Below, one piece after another: positions 17,441 to 25,497 of a stretch of DNA of 26,528 bases. Positions within the stretch are counted from its first letter, which is position 1. Every line of letters starts with the position of its first letter. Both the position numbers and the translations under genes were made by a program. Under the pieces are notes generated by a model that searched no databases, was not told where the DNA came from, and saw only the letters and a program-made list of their open reading frames with translations. Source of the DNA: Mesotaenium endlicherianum (taxonomy: Eukaryota > Streptophyta > Zygnematophyceae > Zygnematales > Mesotaeniaceae); the NCBI GenBank assembly GCA_009602735.1, contig WELA01004091.1, positions 280,532 to 307,059 on the forward strand, read 5' to 3'.

Positions 17441-18754
17441 TGTAATGAATCAGTTCATTATTTATTTAATTAATTGCATATATAAATATAACACTAAATA
17501 AGTATTATGTCTATATACTCACATGTGCGAGTTCATCTAAATGAATGTCTGTCGATGTAATGCGAGTTAACTTACTTTGTCAAAAAGGTCAGCATGATGA
17601 CTTTTGTACTATGGTGTAGTTTGCTGACTTTGTTGAAAAGGTCAGCAGGATGACTTTTGTATCATAGTGTAGTTTGCCGACTTTGTTGAAAAGGTCAACA
17701 GGATGACTTTTGTATCATAGCATAGTTTGCTCAGATTTAAATATCAGTTATGTATATAATATAATATCAGTAGGTTGACATATAGTAAGCTCGCTTGATA
17801 TTAGTCAATATACTTAGCTTCAGTACGCTGAGGAAAGACATATTCACTTAGATTGTTATTTGTAGATTGGCACATGTGACCGTAGTATACTGAAAGTCGG
17901 GAGGTCGACTGAGATTCTGTAAATTGATGTCCTACCAGTGTGGTTAACTCCTGGGTAGGCGGAGCCGTCGTCAGTCAACTGAACAGTTAGGACTTCAGTC
18001 AACCGACCAATTAATATGGTCGTTATACCTAGATCCGTGGGTCCCAACTTAACGGGTTTCCCACGAAACGGCGCACCTTGCGCCGTGGTCAACCAGGTGG
18101 TCACTAGGTACATAGCAGGCTGGGATCTCGTGGTCCCTCATTCTGGACAGTAGGCTTTACAGTCGGATTTCTACTTGCAAGTGATGTGTGCACTTTTTGG
18201 GTTCGTTCTAATGACCAACCTTCACGGAAATTGCCATGGCTGCTTTGTTTGCGCTTCAAATGGAGCAAACTAGGACTTTTCGGAAAGGTCTTGTCAAGAT
18301 GCATCCGTTGCTATTAAGTTTGCTCAATTTAAAGTAGTATTGACAGAGTTATGCCCTCTGACATTTCGGGGTCACACAGCGGACAGATTCCATGGTTTTT
18401 GCACCTAAGTCAGTGGGATGTGTTTGAGCTACTTTATGGTCATCTGAATGAGAGCACCTTTGCTGTTTAGTCCCCTGATGTTGTGTATGTGCTTACACAT
18501 GCTTGTATGCCTGGTAGGCAAGAGGTCATGAGTTTCTAAAGGAGAAGCTCTAGTCCTCAAGCTCGCCTCTTTCTTGTGCCTTGTATTCGCGTGCAACTAT
18601 GGCACACTACGATAAGTAAGACAAGGGTTATAGATGAGTAAACGGAATTCATTATAAGGGCAAAGATTGCTCCCTGATTTCACACGCTTCCACCTATCTT
18701 TGATCTTTTATTTAAATGAAATATATTAATCTTGAAGAAGCAAGATTCATTTTA
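17441..18754 (+). mobile_element. Solo LTR (or short LTR-ended element) inserted into element A
   Basis: It begins TGTAATGAATCAG and ends GATTCATTTTA, near-inverted termini matching the plus-strand LTR at 23228-23967 (TGTAATGAATC...GATTCATTTCA). The last dinucleotide has decayed from CA to TA. Internal blocks also match that LTR in the same orientation, for example CCTACCAGTGTGGTTAACTC and CTGGGTAGGCGG near 17,930-17,965. It is 1,314 bp against 740 bp, so it is a related but different subfamily or a copy with extra sequence. It has no coding capacity and no primer-binding site. The 5-bp duplication on each side and the restored reading frame across the empty site establish it as an insertion younger than element A. 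Confidence 0.88.
17574..17732 (+). repeat. Three tandem 53-bp repeats in the solo LTR
   Basis: Units starting ACTTTGTYRAAAAGGTCARCA begin at 17574, 17627 and 17680 and differ at a few positions. In LTRs, repeats at this position upstream of the core promoter are often enhancers. Confidence 0.85.
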
Positions 18755-18759
18755 GATAG
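18755..18759 (+). repeat. Target-site duplication, right copy (GATAG)
   Basis: Matches 17436-17440 exactly, directly after the LTR end. Confidence 0.9.
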
Positions 18760-18841
18760 CCCTCTGGTCGGATGTTGGCACCACATTGTTCCCAATTGTT
18801 ATTGGTCTTGGTCTCGGCATAGGCTTGTCAGTGAAGGTCAA
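18755..18841 (-). pseudogene. Element A frame fragment between the methyltransferase stop and the LTR insertion
   Basis: After the TAG at 18842-18844 the same frame stays open for exactly 29 codons to the edge of the insertion, ending in a Pro/Arg-rich stretch. Beyond the insertion (less one GATAG) it continues in frame at 17435. This is the key evidence that methyltransferase and linker were once one polyprotein. Confidence 0.8.
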
Positions 18842-20176
18842 CTATTGCCATGTCATGATTGTTTCCACCAACCGAGTCATAGAGTGCTGCCCGATCATGT
18901 TGCCAAAAATCTTTGCAGCCTCATCTGATCCTACAGCGCCAGCTATATGCTGAGCTAGGTTGTCGGGTATTCCCAGGCATTTGCCCTTTTCCACCGCAGT
19001 GGGCTCTCTCCATACGACGTCTCTTTTATACATGTCTTTGACCATTCCTGGTCCGCCTCCTCTAAAGGCTCAAGATCCTGGATATGCTGTAAAGGTAGGC
19101 AGTACCACTCTTGGCTGACCTTGTTCGTTGATGACACACTGTGGATAGGAATCCCTCCAGGTCACTGGTCTGGTATGCACCGCCAGTGCCTTTTCCACTG
19201 TCAATGCTGTTGGTGATCGCTGTGTAATGTCCTCCATTTCTCTCAGGACCTCGATGGACATGCCGTTGGTCCAAAGTATCCTCGCCCTATGAGACAATCC
19301 TCCGTGCTTGGCGTCGTTGATTAGCACATGATGGCCCAAAGTGGAGTCGAAAATCAGCCATGGTTCCCCCGGTTTCATCTGCTTGTAGTCCATTCCTGGA
19401 TGTACGTTCTCAATCACAAACACAGGTGGGTGATAGTGCTGACGTTCCTGCAGCATGCTGATGATTTTCACCATCCATCCCCAGTTTTGCGCTCGTGGAT
19501 CACTGAATCCCCTCCTGTTTCCAGCTTGAGAAAATGATTGACAAGGAAATCCAGCAAATATCCAATCAATCCTGTAACCATACAAGTATTCGGGTTTCAC
19601 GTTTATAATGTTGCCTCCAGTAATGCGCTCGACATTGCCATATATAGGCGCTAACCTTTGAAAATGATGCATTTGCCGCATCTGTTTCATGACCTCTTGG
19701 AATGCTCGAAAAGCGTGGTCATCGTTGTCCACATACAAGACTTTGGCCACCGGTATTCCTCGCTGGATCAAGGCTATGGTCCCAAAGCCAAGTCCGGCGA
19801 ATAATTCCAACACCACCACTCCCATTTTGCGGGAAGGATCTTTCATCCTGACAATGCCTTGCGGCAGCGGCTCTACTCCAGGCATCAGATTTGCAGAGGA
19901 GGTAACTGGGTAGGGTACTGGCAGCAGCTCTTGCGGGCCGCGGTCCCTATTACTCACAGTTTCCAACTGCTTCATGATCTGGGATTGCCATACCAAGGGT
20001 GTTGGCATGTTGATGCTTGTATAGCCTTCTTCTTCTTGCTTCATGAGGTAGTCGATGGCTTTTGGGTACCTGTCATTAACGCAACAGTCTTGCAGTCCGT
20101 AGTTTGCTTCTCCTGTGCAAACCATTTTCACAAGAATCTCTCCTGCCGGCTGTTTATCTGTTGACTGGTAAGTCAC
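18842..20176 (-). pseudogene. Element A C5-cytosine DNA methyltransferase (DNMT3/DRM-like), interrupted by one stop
   Basis: Cytosine-5 methyltransferases transfer a methyl group from S-adenosylmethionine to DNA cytosine. Numbered from the GTG at 20176, the motifs are in canonical order: motif I LELFAGLGFG (123-132, SAM binding); YVDND (148-152); motif IV GFPCQSFSQ with catalytic Cys212; motif VI VIENV (254-258); motif VIII SHRARILWTNG (295-305). An in-frame TGA at 19070-19072 follows residue 368. The same frame then gives motif IX-like REPTAVEKGKCLGIPDN and motif X-like GNMIGQ, ending at TAG 18842. The DAK...SHRARILWTN block resembles DNMT3/DRM enzymes, which methylate de novo. Motif order is not permuted, unlike plant DRM. 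The region before residue 115 is not recognised. It lies in frame after the protease, separated by TAG at 20180-20182. Catalytic residues are intact, but the stop removes motifs IX-X. Confidence 0.92.
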
Positions 20177-20179
20177 TCT

Positions 20180-21235
20180 CTATTTGCGCAGATCAATTAT
20201 CATACCCAAAGGAATCAATGCTTCTGTTCCCAAGAGAACATCCTAGTTCTCAGCTTCCATCACTGTACACTCCATGAATAGTGACACCTCTTCAGGTTTC
20301 CCTGAATTTACTGTGATTTTCACAGGCTTGCGGGTAATCCCACAAGACTTTGAAACTTGTCCTGAGGCAATCCTCAACTGAAAAGGACTCTCTTTCAGGT
20401 CCCTTGTCGTCAAACCCAAGGCTTTCGTGGCTCGTTTTACCAGAATGACTGGCTGTGCACCTGTATCCAACAGAATGTTGGGAGCTGCCCAGTTGTTGAA
20501 GATCAATGCACCATCCTTATTTTGCACTCTCACGGTGCTAAAATTGGTGGGCAATGAGGCACTATTTGCTCCTTCCTCAGCTATATCCAACTGATGTCCG
20601 GCCTCTTCAGTCGTAAATGGATAGATGATGTGCAAATCTGCGAGAGAAAGCAAAGGAGCATGCTGGATCCGGTGTTCCACCAAAACCTTCAGCTTCTCCA
20701 GTAAAAAACTGAATGTCTTGCGCGACCCGGACCTGGTTTGTCGTAGCTGTGAGATCTCATTTTCATCCAGAGTGATCCGGAAAGTCTGAGGAAGCATCCC
20801 AGCATTCCTTGGCACCAGACGGTTGTGATCTGCTTGCTCGACAGCCGTTGCATCCACGGTCCTTTCAGGCAGCCGCTTCTCGCCTTTGCAGACGGTCTTT
20901 TCTGCAATGTCTGCATCATAATAGACATTGGGCGCATTTAGTTTTGCAAACTGTGCTTTCAACTCAGCGATTTTTGCACTCATAGCTTCATACTTTTGGT
21001 TACCCTTGCGGTTACCAGAGCCACCCCTTTCTTTCTTTTTCTCTTTGTCTGCCTCTTTCGTGGCAGCATTCGCCCAGGGCGGCTTTAGATTTGGGTTCTT
21101 AGACCAGCACTCCTCTTCCGAGTGTCCCTTCTTATTGCAATGTGCGCACATCTGCGCTTCGCTACCGGATAGTTGCTTAGCATCTGGGTACGCACAGCTC
21201 TCTTCTGCTGTCCTGATATCCCGCAATTCCAACAA
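20180..21235 (-). pseudogene. Element A nucleocapsid zinc knuckle and retropepsin
   Basis: The frame contains a CCHC knuckle CAHCNKKGHSEEEC (about 21,107-21,148) followed by a Lys/Gly-rich basic stretch and a coiled-coil-like KIAELKAQFAKL. The aspartic protease has its active site ILLDTGAQPVIL (DTGA at 20456-20467). Its C-terminal half reads up to a TAG at 20243-20245, directly followed in frame by DVLLGTEALIPLGM, the conserved last strand of retropepsins, and then a second TAG at 20180-20182. Both stops fall within otherwise conserved sequence, so they are degenerative. The active-site Asp is present. The methyltransferase follows in the same frame without a gap. Confidence 0.85.
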
Positions 21236-22563
21236 CTCTCTGCTGTCTCAGCAGCGTTGACGTGCTTAGCAAACTTATGGAAAGACCCGCTCTTTTTCTT
21301 AAACTGAAAATTAGAGATATTGGCCGTAGGCGAAGAGAATTCCTCTCTCCTCTCAGGAGCCATAAGCATCCTGGAAGCCTCTTTATACCATACTTTACCT
21401 TCTTCGATATTGCGTGCTATTTCAGCCGCCTCGTCGATGTCCCAGTCAATCCCGTGTTTTGCGGACAGATGTGGCCTGACTTCACGATCTGTTTCCTTGC
21501 CCAAGCACAACAGAAACTTGTCAGCCACTATTTTGGGCTCGTATATTTTTGCCTTTTTGGCAAGGTCTACCAATCTGGATTTGACCTCCATGACGGTCTC
21601 GTTCTTCTGACGAACAAAATGCACATAACGGTGCACCTTAAGATTATGATCCTCTGGGAATCGTGCTTCAAGCAACTTAAAGAAACGACGCAGGCAATGC
21701 ATGAAGTCTAGCTGGTCATCCCCAGCCTCCATATCCTTACGACAGCTAGCCAAGGCTTGCGCATGGCTTTCCTCTGTCGTGGCACTATCGCTTTGTTGAC
21801 CATTGAGAGGTGTAGCTCTGCGTGTTACTCGTTCCTGAGCTTTAGCAATCTTTTCAGACAATTCTGCACACACCTTTCGCAATTCTGCGACAGAGCCGGC
21901 ATCATCATCCTGAGTGGCAGCCTTCCGCTGGCCCCTCAGTGAGTTGCCTCATGGCCTCTGTTAATTCTTGTGTTTTTGCAGCTAAGTCTATGCTCTCAAT
22001 AGGGACAGTTGTCACTGTTCTTCCTAAAGATAAGCGGACATTTGGGCTTTCGCAGCCTCTTTTTGGATTTTTAAATCCCTAGCCCTTTTTTGTTCTTCAA
22101 ATGCCCACTCTTGGGTGAGGTCTTCATCCTTCCGGAATTGGCGACATAACAGCAGAGTATCCTTGTCCAAGTACTGAACCAAGCCTATGAATGCGACAAA
22201 TTGCGTGTAAGAAGAATCTTTCCGAATCTTCTCAAAGAATTCTGCCCAATAGATCTCATCAAACTCTTTGAAAGTGAGACCAGTCCCGCTGGTTCGTCCG
22301 CTAAAACTCTTTGCAGACAGCTTGAACTTTGGATTTTCATCCCGATCATCACTGGCCATCTCGAACGGTGAACTGGACTCACTGACTCTTCCCCACACGT
22401 CTTGCTCTCTGCCCAAATCAGGTGCAAAGGCTCGTGTGTTATCTGGGTTCTCACCGCTTGCGGAGTTATTATGAGACTCGTCTCTCGACGTTTGCTCACT
22501 CCACCGGCTGTCAGTATGCTCAGACGTCTCACTTTCTCGTGGACTCTGGCTAGAATCAGAACC
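21085..22563 (-). pseudogene. Element A gag (capsid-like), broken by frameshifts
   Basis: Coding-like sequence runs through several frames. The first part (to 22024) is acidic/Ser-rich and then has an aromatic helical region (EYWAEFFEKIRKDS-like); an ATG at 22357-22359 is the first methionine. After a stop at 22024-22026, a short segment in another frame (about 22,020-21,930) continues with helical acidic sequence. The original frame resumes from about 21,929 to 21,085. The latter has the gag-type helical block (FFKLLEARFPEDHNLKVHRY... to KVWYKEASRML) and the first half of a zinc knuckle, CWNCG. The second half of that knuckle is in the -1 frame near 21,202, in the nucleocapsid ORF. No retroviral-type function other than gag is suggested. 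Confidence 0.7.
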
Positions 22564-22849
22564 TTATGCAGGCTCCACAGAGTGGTAGAGTCTTCCACTC
22601 CTCAACCGCATATACAGTTGAATTTCTCCGGGTCCCTTTCCAGGTTGGACACCGGCAGCCTTCACAGGCCTCAATCCCCAACTGACTTGGGATTTCTTGT
22701 TCACCTGAACCAATCAACTCCAAGTTCTCAGAAGTAGGACAGAAGCGTCTTACTTCTACACAGGCTTTCGCCCAAGTTGAGGGTTTACAGAATGAACAAG
22801 TTGGTAGTTTGCAGAAATTACGTCTAAGCAGCTTAAGAGGCAAGGTCAA
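22556..22849 (-). CDS. Cys-rich segment upstream of element A gag
   Basis: A 97-residue frame has paired cysteines: CSFC, then a C...C pair, CEGCRC and finally LPLCGACIRF, with Trp and Arg between. The last part loosely resembles a GATA-type finger (C-x2-C, Thr/Trp/Arg-rich loop, LCxAC), but the loop is about 25 residues against the usual 17-20. It stops just before the gag frame opens in another phase. It may be the original N-terminus of gag split by an indel, a separate leader protein, or chance. There is no confirmed start codon. Confidence 0.35.
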   Translation of the reverse strand: MTLPLKLLRRNFCKLPTCSFCKPSTWAKACVEVRRFCPTSENLELIGSGEQEIPSQLGIEACEGCRCPTWKGTRRNSTVYAVEEWKTLPLCGACIRF

Positions 22850-23227
22850 GGTTAGAGAAAATCGCCCTTCAAGGCTTTCGCTTAACTTTCACAAGTCACA
22901 GCTTACAAAACTCTGAACTGCACATCTATGCTGGCCTGGTCTGAGTTCTTCGCTTAATACCGCGCCTTAACAACTCTTCACTGCTTGGCTGGGCTCACTC
23001 AGTTCTTTGCTGAGAGCATTTGCTTGTTAATACTACTCTTGCTATCAGCAATTCGACAATGGAGACTTCTAAGAACTTGGAAATTAACACAGCACTCACC
23101 ATTTTAAGTGACCTTCGCACACTGGCGGCGTTTGACCCAAATCTGTGCTAATCTCCTAACGGATTCTATTTTGCAGCTCTCTACTTACTACCAGTGAGAT
23201 CCTCTCTTGGGAATTCCTGAGGTCTAA
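22850..23227 (-). other. Element A 5' leader-like sequence
   Basis: No ORF with coding character. It should hold the primer-binding site and the 5' LTR edge of element A, but no convincing tRNA complement is visible. The sequence stops at the insertion of element C (23228). Confidence 0.4.
23223..23227 (+). repeat. Probable left target-site duplication of element C (TCTAA)
   Basis: These five bases precede the LTR end TGTAATG. The matching right copy would lie beyond the window. Confidence 0.35.
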
Positions 23228-23284
23228 TGTAATGAATCAGTATATTAGTGGATATAATATTCATTTAATAGTTAATTACGTTTA

Positions 23285-23357
23285 GCCTGCTGAACTTTAG
23301 TTAATAGTCAGTCTGCTGGACTTTAGTCAATAGTCAGTCTGCTGGACTTTACATAAT
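23285..23357 (+). repeat. 26-bp tandem repeats in the element C LTR
   Basis: Two close copies of AGTCAGTCTGCTGGACTTTA plus six bases (23306-23331, 23332-23357) follow a partial diverged copy. They occupy the same relative place as the unrelated 53-bp repeats of the solo LTR. Confidence 0.8.
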
Positions 23358-23404
23358 TATCAGTTTGCTGACTTAGTCGAAAGCAGCAGGCTGAAAGTCC
23401 ATAT

Positions 23405-23445
23405 AAGTCAGCTTGCTGCCACATTCTTTGACAGCAAGCTGACTT
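23405..23445 (+). other. Perfect 14-bp hairpin in the element C LTR
   Basis: AAGTCAGCTTGCTG (23405-23418) pairs with CAGCAAGCTGACTT (23432-23445) across a 13-nt loop. It could act at the RNA or DNA level; its role is unknown. Confidence 0.8.
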
Positions 23446-23968
23446 CCGTACTCGCTAGCAGCGAACTGCCTTGATATGCATCTAAGTGCGATATGCTAGA
23501 TGAATAGCCAGATGACATCCCTATGATGGATGGCTATTCGGGATGATGGGAGATGGCGGTGGATTTGGTTAACCGAGGTCCTACCAACGTGGTTAACTCC
23601 CGGGTAGGCGGTGCCATCGCACTGACCGTTGAACAGTAAACTCATTCCATGTACATATGCTAGGCATTGCTCTCGAGTTCGGCATTCGGAAACGAGGCCA
23701 ACTCTCTTGTACAGCTTACTGAGAGAGATCTGAATCCAAGGCGAGAAGCCATTGATACGCACTGTCTTCTAACCTTGCTTATGTATGAGTTTACTGATTT
23801 GCATCATTGATGCTAGTTTACTCGCATTTGACTTACGAGTATTATTCCCTGCTAGTGTATTGTCCTTTGCCGTTTAACTAGTTAACGGAAATACCATAAA
23901 GATTACTTGCTGATATAAAGATCTTTATTAATTGTTAATCGCCTATTTGGTAAGTCGATTCATTTCAG

Positions 23969-23982
23969 TGGTATCAAAGCAC
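23969..23982 (+). other. Primer-binding site of element C (initiator-Met tRNA type)
   Basis: TGGTATCAAAGCAC begins one base after the LTR. The common plant retroelement site complementary to initiator methionine tRNA reads TGGTATCAGAGC, so this matches with one difference at its core. Confidence 0.8.
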
Positions 23983-24001
23983 TTATCACAGTCTTCTTTG
24001 T

Positions 24002-25480
24002 ATGGTAAGGACAAGGTCTCAAACTAGCAACTCCCGAGACATGGAGAACCAGGATAACGAGAATGTCGAAAACCAGGCGGAAAGCCATGTAGCGGGAAAC
24101 CGTACCTATTCGGAAGCAGTAGCGGATACTGCAGCTAGGGAGGCTGCAGATGAGGCAGCTGCTATTGCCTCAGTCGCAGCTCAGCAAGCTGAGGAGGAGA
24201 TAGCCAGACTAGAAGCTGAACAAGTAGCAAAGGCCGCTGAAGATATACAAAGGAGGGAAGGACAGCCAGCTGACGAGCGCACTGTTGAAGAACTTATGGC
24301 ATCAAGGGCCAATGTTCTGAACCCACCTCCTGCCGTACAACTCAATGTACCCCTAGGTCAAATACGTGACCGGCTGAATGCGGCAGGAATTGCTGCTGCA
24401 GGAGCAAGAGGGATTGTTGAGGACACTACTCAGCGAGTAGATGCCAATGCTGCTGCTGCATTTGCTAATCTACCACCCCAAAATGTAGACTTGGGAGCAT
24501 TGTTCGTTCAGATGCAGTCGCAAATGGCGACCATGTATCAGTCCCAGCAGGAGGACAAAAGAATCATAATGTCCCTACTCCGGGACAGAGACCAACTGGG
24601 GTCTCACACCACTAGTGGTGGTGGCCGAGGGCCTAGTAAGCCCAAGCCGAAACCTCCCCAGGACTATGATCCTGAGGGAAACAGAAAATATTACCTGATC
24701 AAGTTTCTCGCGGATGTTGAGCAGTGGCTGGAGAACTACCCAGAACTGCAAGATTACGAGAAGGTCAGGCACACCGGTGCGCTACTGAAAGGCAGTGCCG
24801 CAGACTGGTGGCTTTACTGGAAGGAAGAGCGTAAGGCTCGGCAACTCGGTGACCCTACGTGGGTAGAGTTTGTCGAGAAGTTGCATGAGAAGTTTGATGT
24901 CATCAACCAGCAGGAGAAAGCTATCTATGCGATGATCTCCCTGACACTGAAGCAGACCACTTCAGTTGCTGAGTTTGCTCAAAAGTTCCAAGAGAACATG
25001 ATGAAGCAGCCTGATTTGCCAGAACGGTATAGGATAGCATACTTCAGGTATGGCTTGAAATCCGAGGTCTCTGGTCATTTTGCTGAGAAAAAGTATGAGA
25101 AACTGGCTGACTTGATCCAGGATGCTGACGCCTGGGATCAGCAGCAGTTCAATCACAAGCGCCAGAGTAACGCTTTGGTGTCTAAGATTGTCAAAAAGCC
25201 CCACGGTTCCTACAATGCAGTTGAAGGAGACCAGGCTGAGGATAATCAGGGTGATGAATATGAGTATGAGTACAATGCTATTCAGTCTAGAGGTAGAGGT
25301 GGTCCCTCTCGAGGTGGCTATGGAAGGGGTGGTGGTAGGACTAAGCCGAGACCAGCCTCAGCAAAATCTACTTGCTACCATTGTCAGCAGAAAGGCCACT
25401 ACAGAGAACAGTGTCCGGTCAAGCACCTGCCTAAGGTCGAGAGAAAAGACCAGCCTTTAAAAGACAGCAACAGTCAGTAA
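24002..25480 (+). CDS. Element C gag polyprotein
   Basis: An intact 492-residue protein starting at an ATG 33 bp after the primer site. Residues 30-90 are Ala/Glu-rich and probably coiled-coil. The retrotransposon-gag helical domain spans about 225-390, including FLADVEQWLENY and GSAADWWLYWKEE, the typical capsid block. An RG/GG-rich basic stretch (about 425-450) precedes one CCHC knuckle, CYHCQQKGHYREQC (25373-25414), for RNA binding. Gag forms the particle in which reverse transcription occurs. Its last codons overlap the pol frame; the slippery site lies 16 nt before the stop TAA (25478-25480). Confidence 0.93.
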   Translation: MVRTRSQTSNSRDMENQDNENVENQAESHVAGNRTYSEAVADTAAREAADEAAAIASVAAQQAEEEIARLEAEQVAKAAEDIQRREGQPADERTVEELMASRANVLNPPPAVQLNVPLGQIRDRLNAAGIAAAGARGIVEDTTQRVDANAAAAFANLPPQNVDLGALFVQMQSQMATMYQSQQEDKRIIMSLLRDRDQLGSHTTSGGGRGPSKPKPKPPQDYDPEGNRKYYLIKFLADVEQWLENYPELQDYEKVRHTGALLKGSAADWWLYWKEERKARQLGDPTWVEFVEKLHEKFDVINQQEKAIYAMISLTLKQTTSVAEFAQKFQENMMKQPDLPERYRIAYFRYGLKSEVSGHFAEKKYEKLADLIQDADAWDQQQFNHKRQSNALVSKIVKKPHGSYNAVEGDQAEDNQGDEYEYEYNAIQSRGRGGPSRGGYGRGGGRTKPRPASAKSTCYHCQQKGHYREQCPVKHLPKVERKDQPLKDSNSQ

Positions 25481-25497
25481 TCCAGTCTACTGACTGT
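25456..25497 (+). promoter_or_regulatory. Programmed -1 ribosomal frameshift signal
   Basis: The heptamer TTTAAAA at 25456-25462 is in register with gag as T-TTA-AAA, fitting the X-XXY-YYZ rule. A 7-nt spacer follows, then a perfect 10-bp stem ACAGTCAGTA (25470-25479) / TACTGACTGT (25488-25497) with an 8-nt loop. The -1 frame is exactly the open pol frame. Loop bases 25480-25486 (ATCCAGT) are complementary to ACTGGAT at 25563-25569, so a long-range pseudoknot is possible. Confidence 0.85.

Larger units (their letters stand above)
11900..23227 (-). mobile_element. Element A: degenerate Ty3/gypsy retrotransposon carrying a DNA methyltransferase and a PHD finger
   Basis: Reading minus: Cys-rich segment, gag/nucleocapsid, retropepsin, C5-methyltransferase, linker, RT, RNase H, integrase and PHD finger, then a polypurine tract and LTR. 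RT before integrase gives the Ty3/gypsy order. From the protease to the RNase H/integrase zinc-binding region the frame is continuous apart from stop codons, once the LTR insertion at 17441-18754 is discounted. This shows the methyltransferase belongs to the element rather than to a neighbouring host gene. There are stops at 20243, 20180, 19070, 16623, 16074, 15834 and 15369, plus 18842 just after the methyltransferase. Frameshifts lie near 22,020, 21,930, 21,202 and 13,420. The left LTR end is unresolved. The 5' LTR is not seen and may lie beyond or be broken by the plus-strand element at 23228. Confidence 0.88.
23228..23967 (+). repeat. 5' LTR of element C
   Basis: 740 bp with near-inverted ends, TGTAATGAATC and GATTCATTTCA, directly followed by a tRNA-like primer site. 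It contains 26-bp tandem repeats, a 14-bp perfect hairpin, and the CCTACC...GGTTAACTCCCGGGTAGG inverted motif (about 23,580-23,610) shared with the solo LTR at 17441. No TATA box could be assigned with confidence. Confidence 0.9.

Noticed and set aside
17574..17732. CRISPR-like repeat array
   Set aside because: The 53-bp units are head-to-tail with no unique spacers and lie within an LTR of a eukaryotic element.
18842..20176. The methyltransferase as a stand-alone host gene
   Set aside because: It has no ATG at its upstream edge, is in frame with the retropepsin before it and, across the LTR insertion, with the linker and RT after it.
15369..20245. Reassigned stop codon or regular readthrough to explain the in-frame stops
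   Set aside because: All three stop codons occur, host genes and element C use stops normally, and some stops fall inside conserved protease strands; decay explains it better.
12264..22563. Endogenous plant pararetrovirus (caulimovirus-like) origin
   Set aside because: A DDE integrase, polypurine tract and LTR are present and no movement-protein-like region is seen; the order RT-RNase H-integrase is Ty3/gypsy.
23165..23185. Primer-binding site for element A (minus TGGTAGTAAGTAGAG)
   Set aside because: It starts with TGG but does not match a tRNA 3' end that I can recall, and the LTR that should abut it is not demonstrable.
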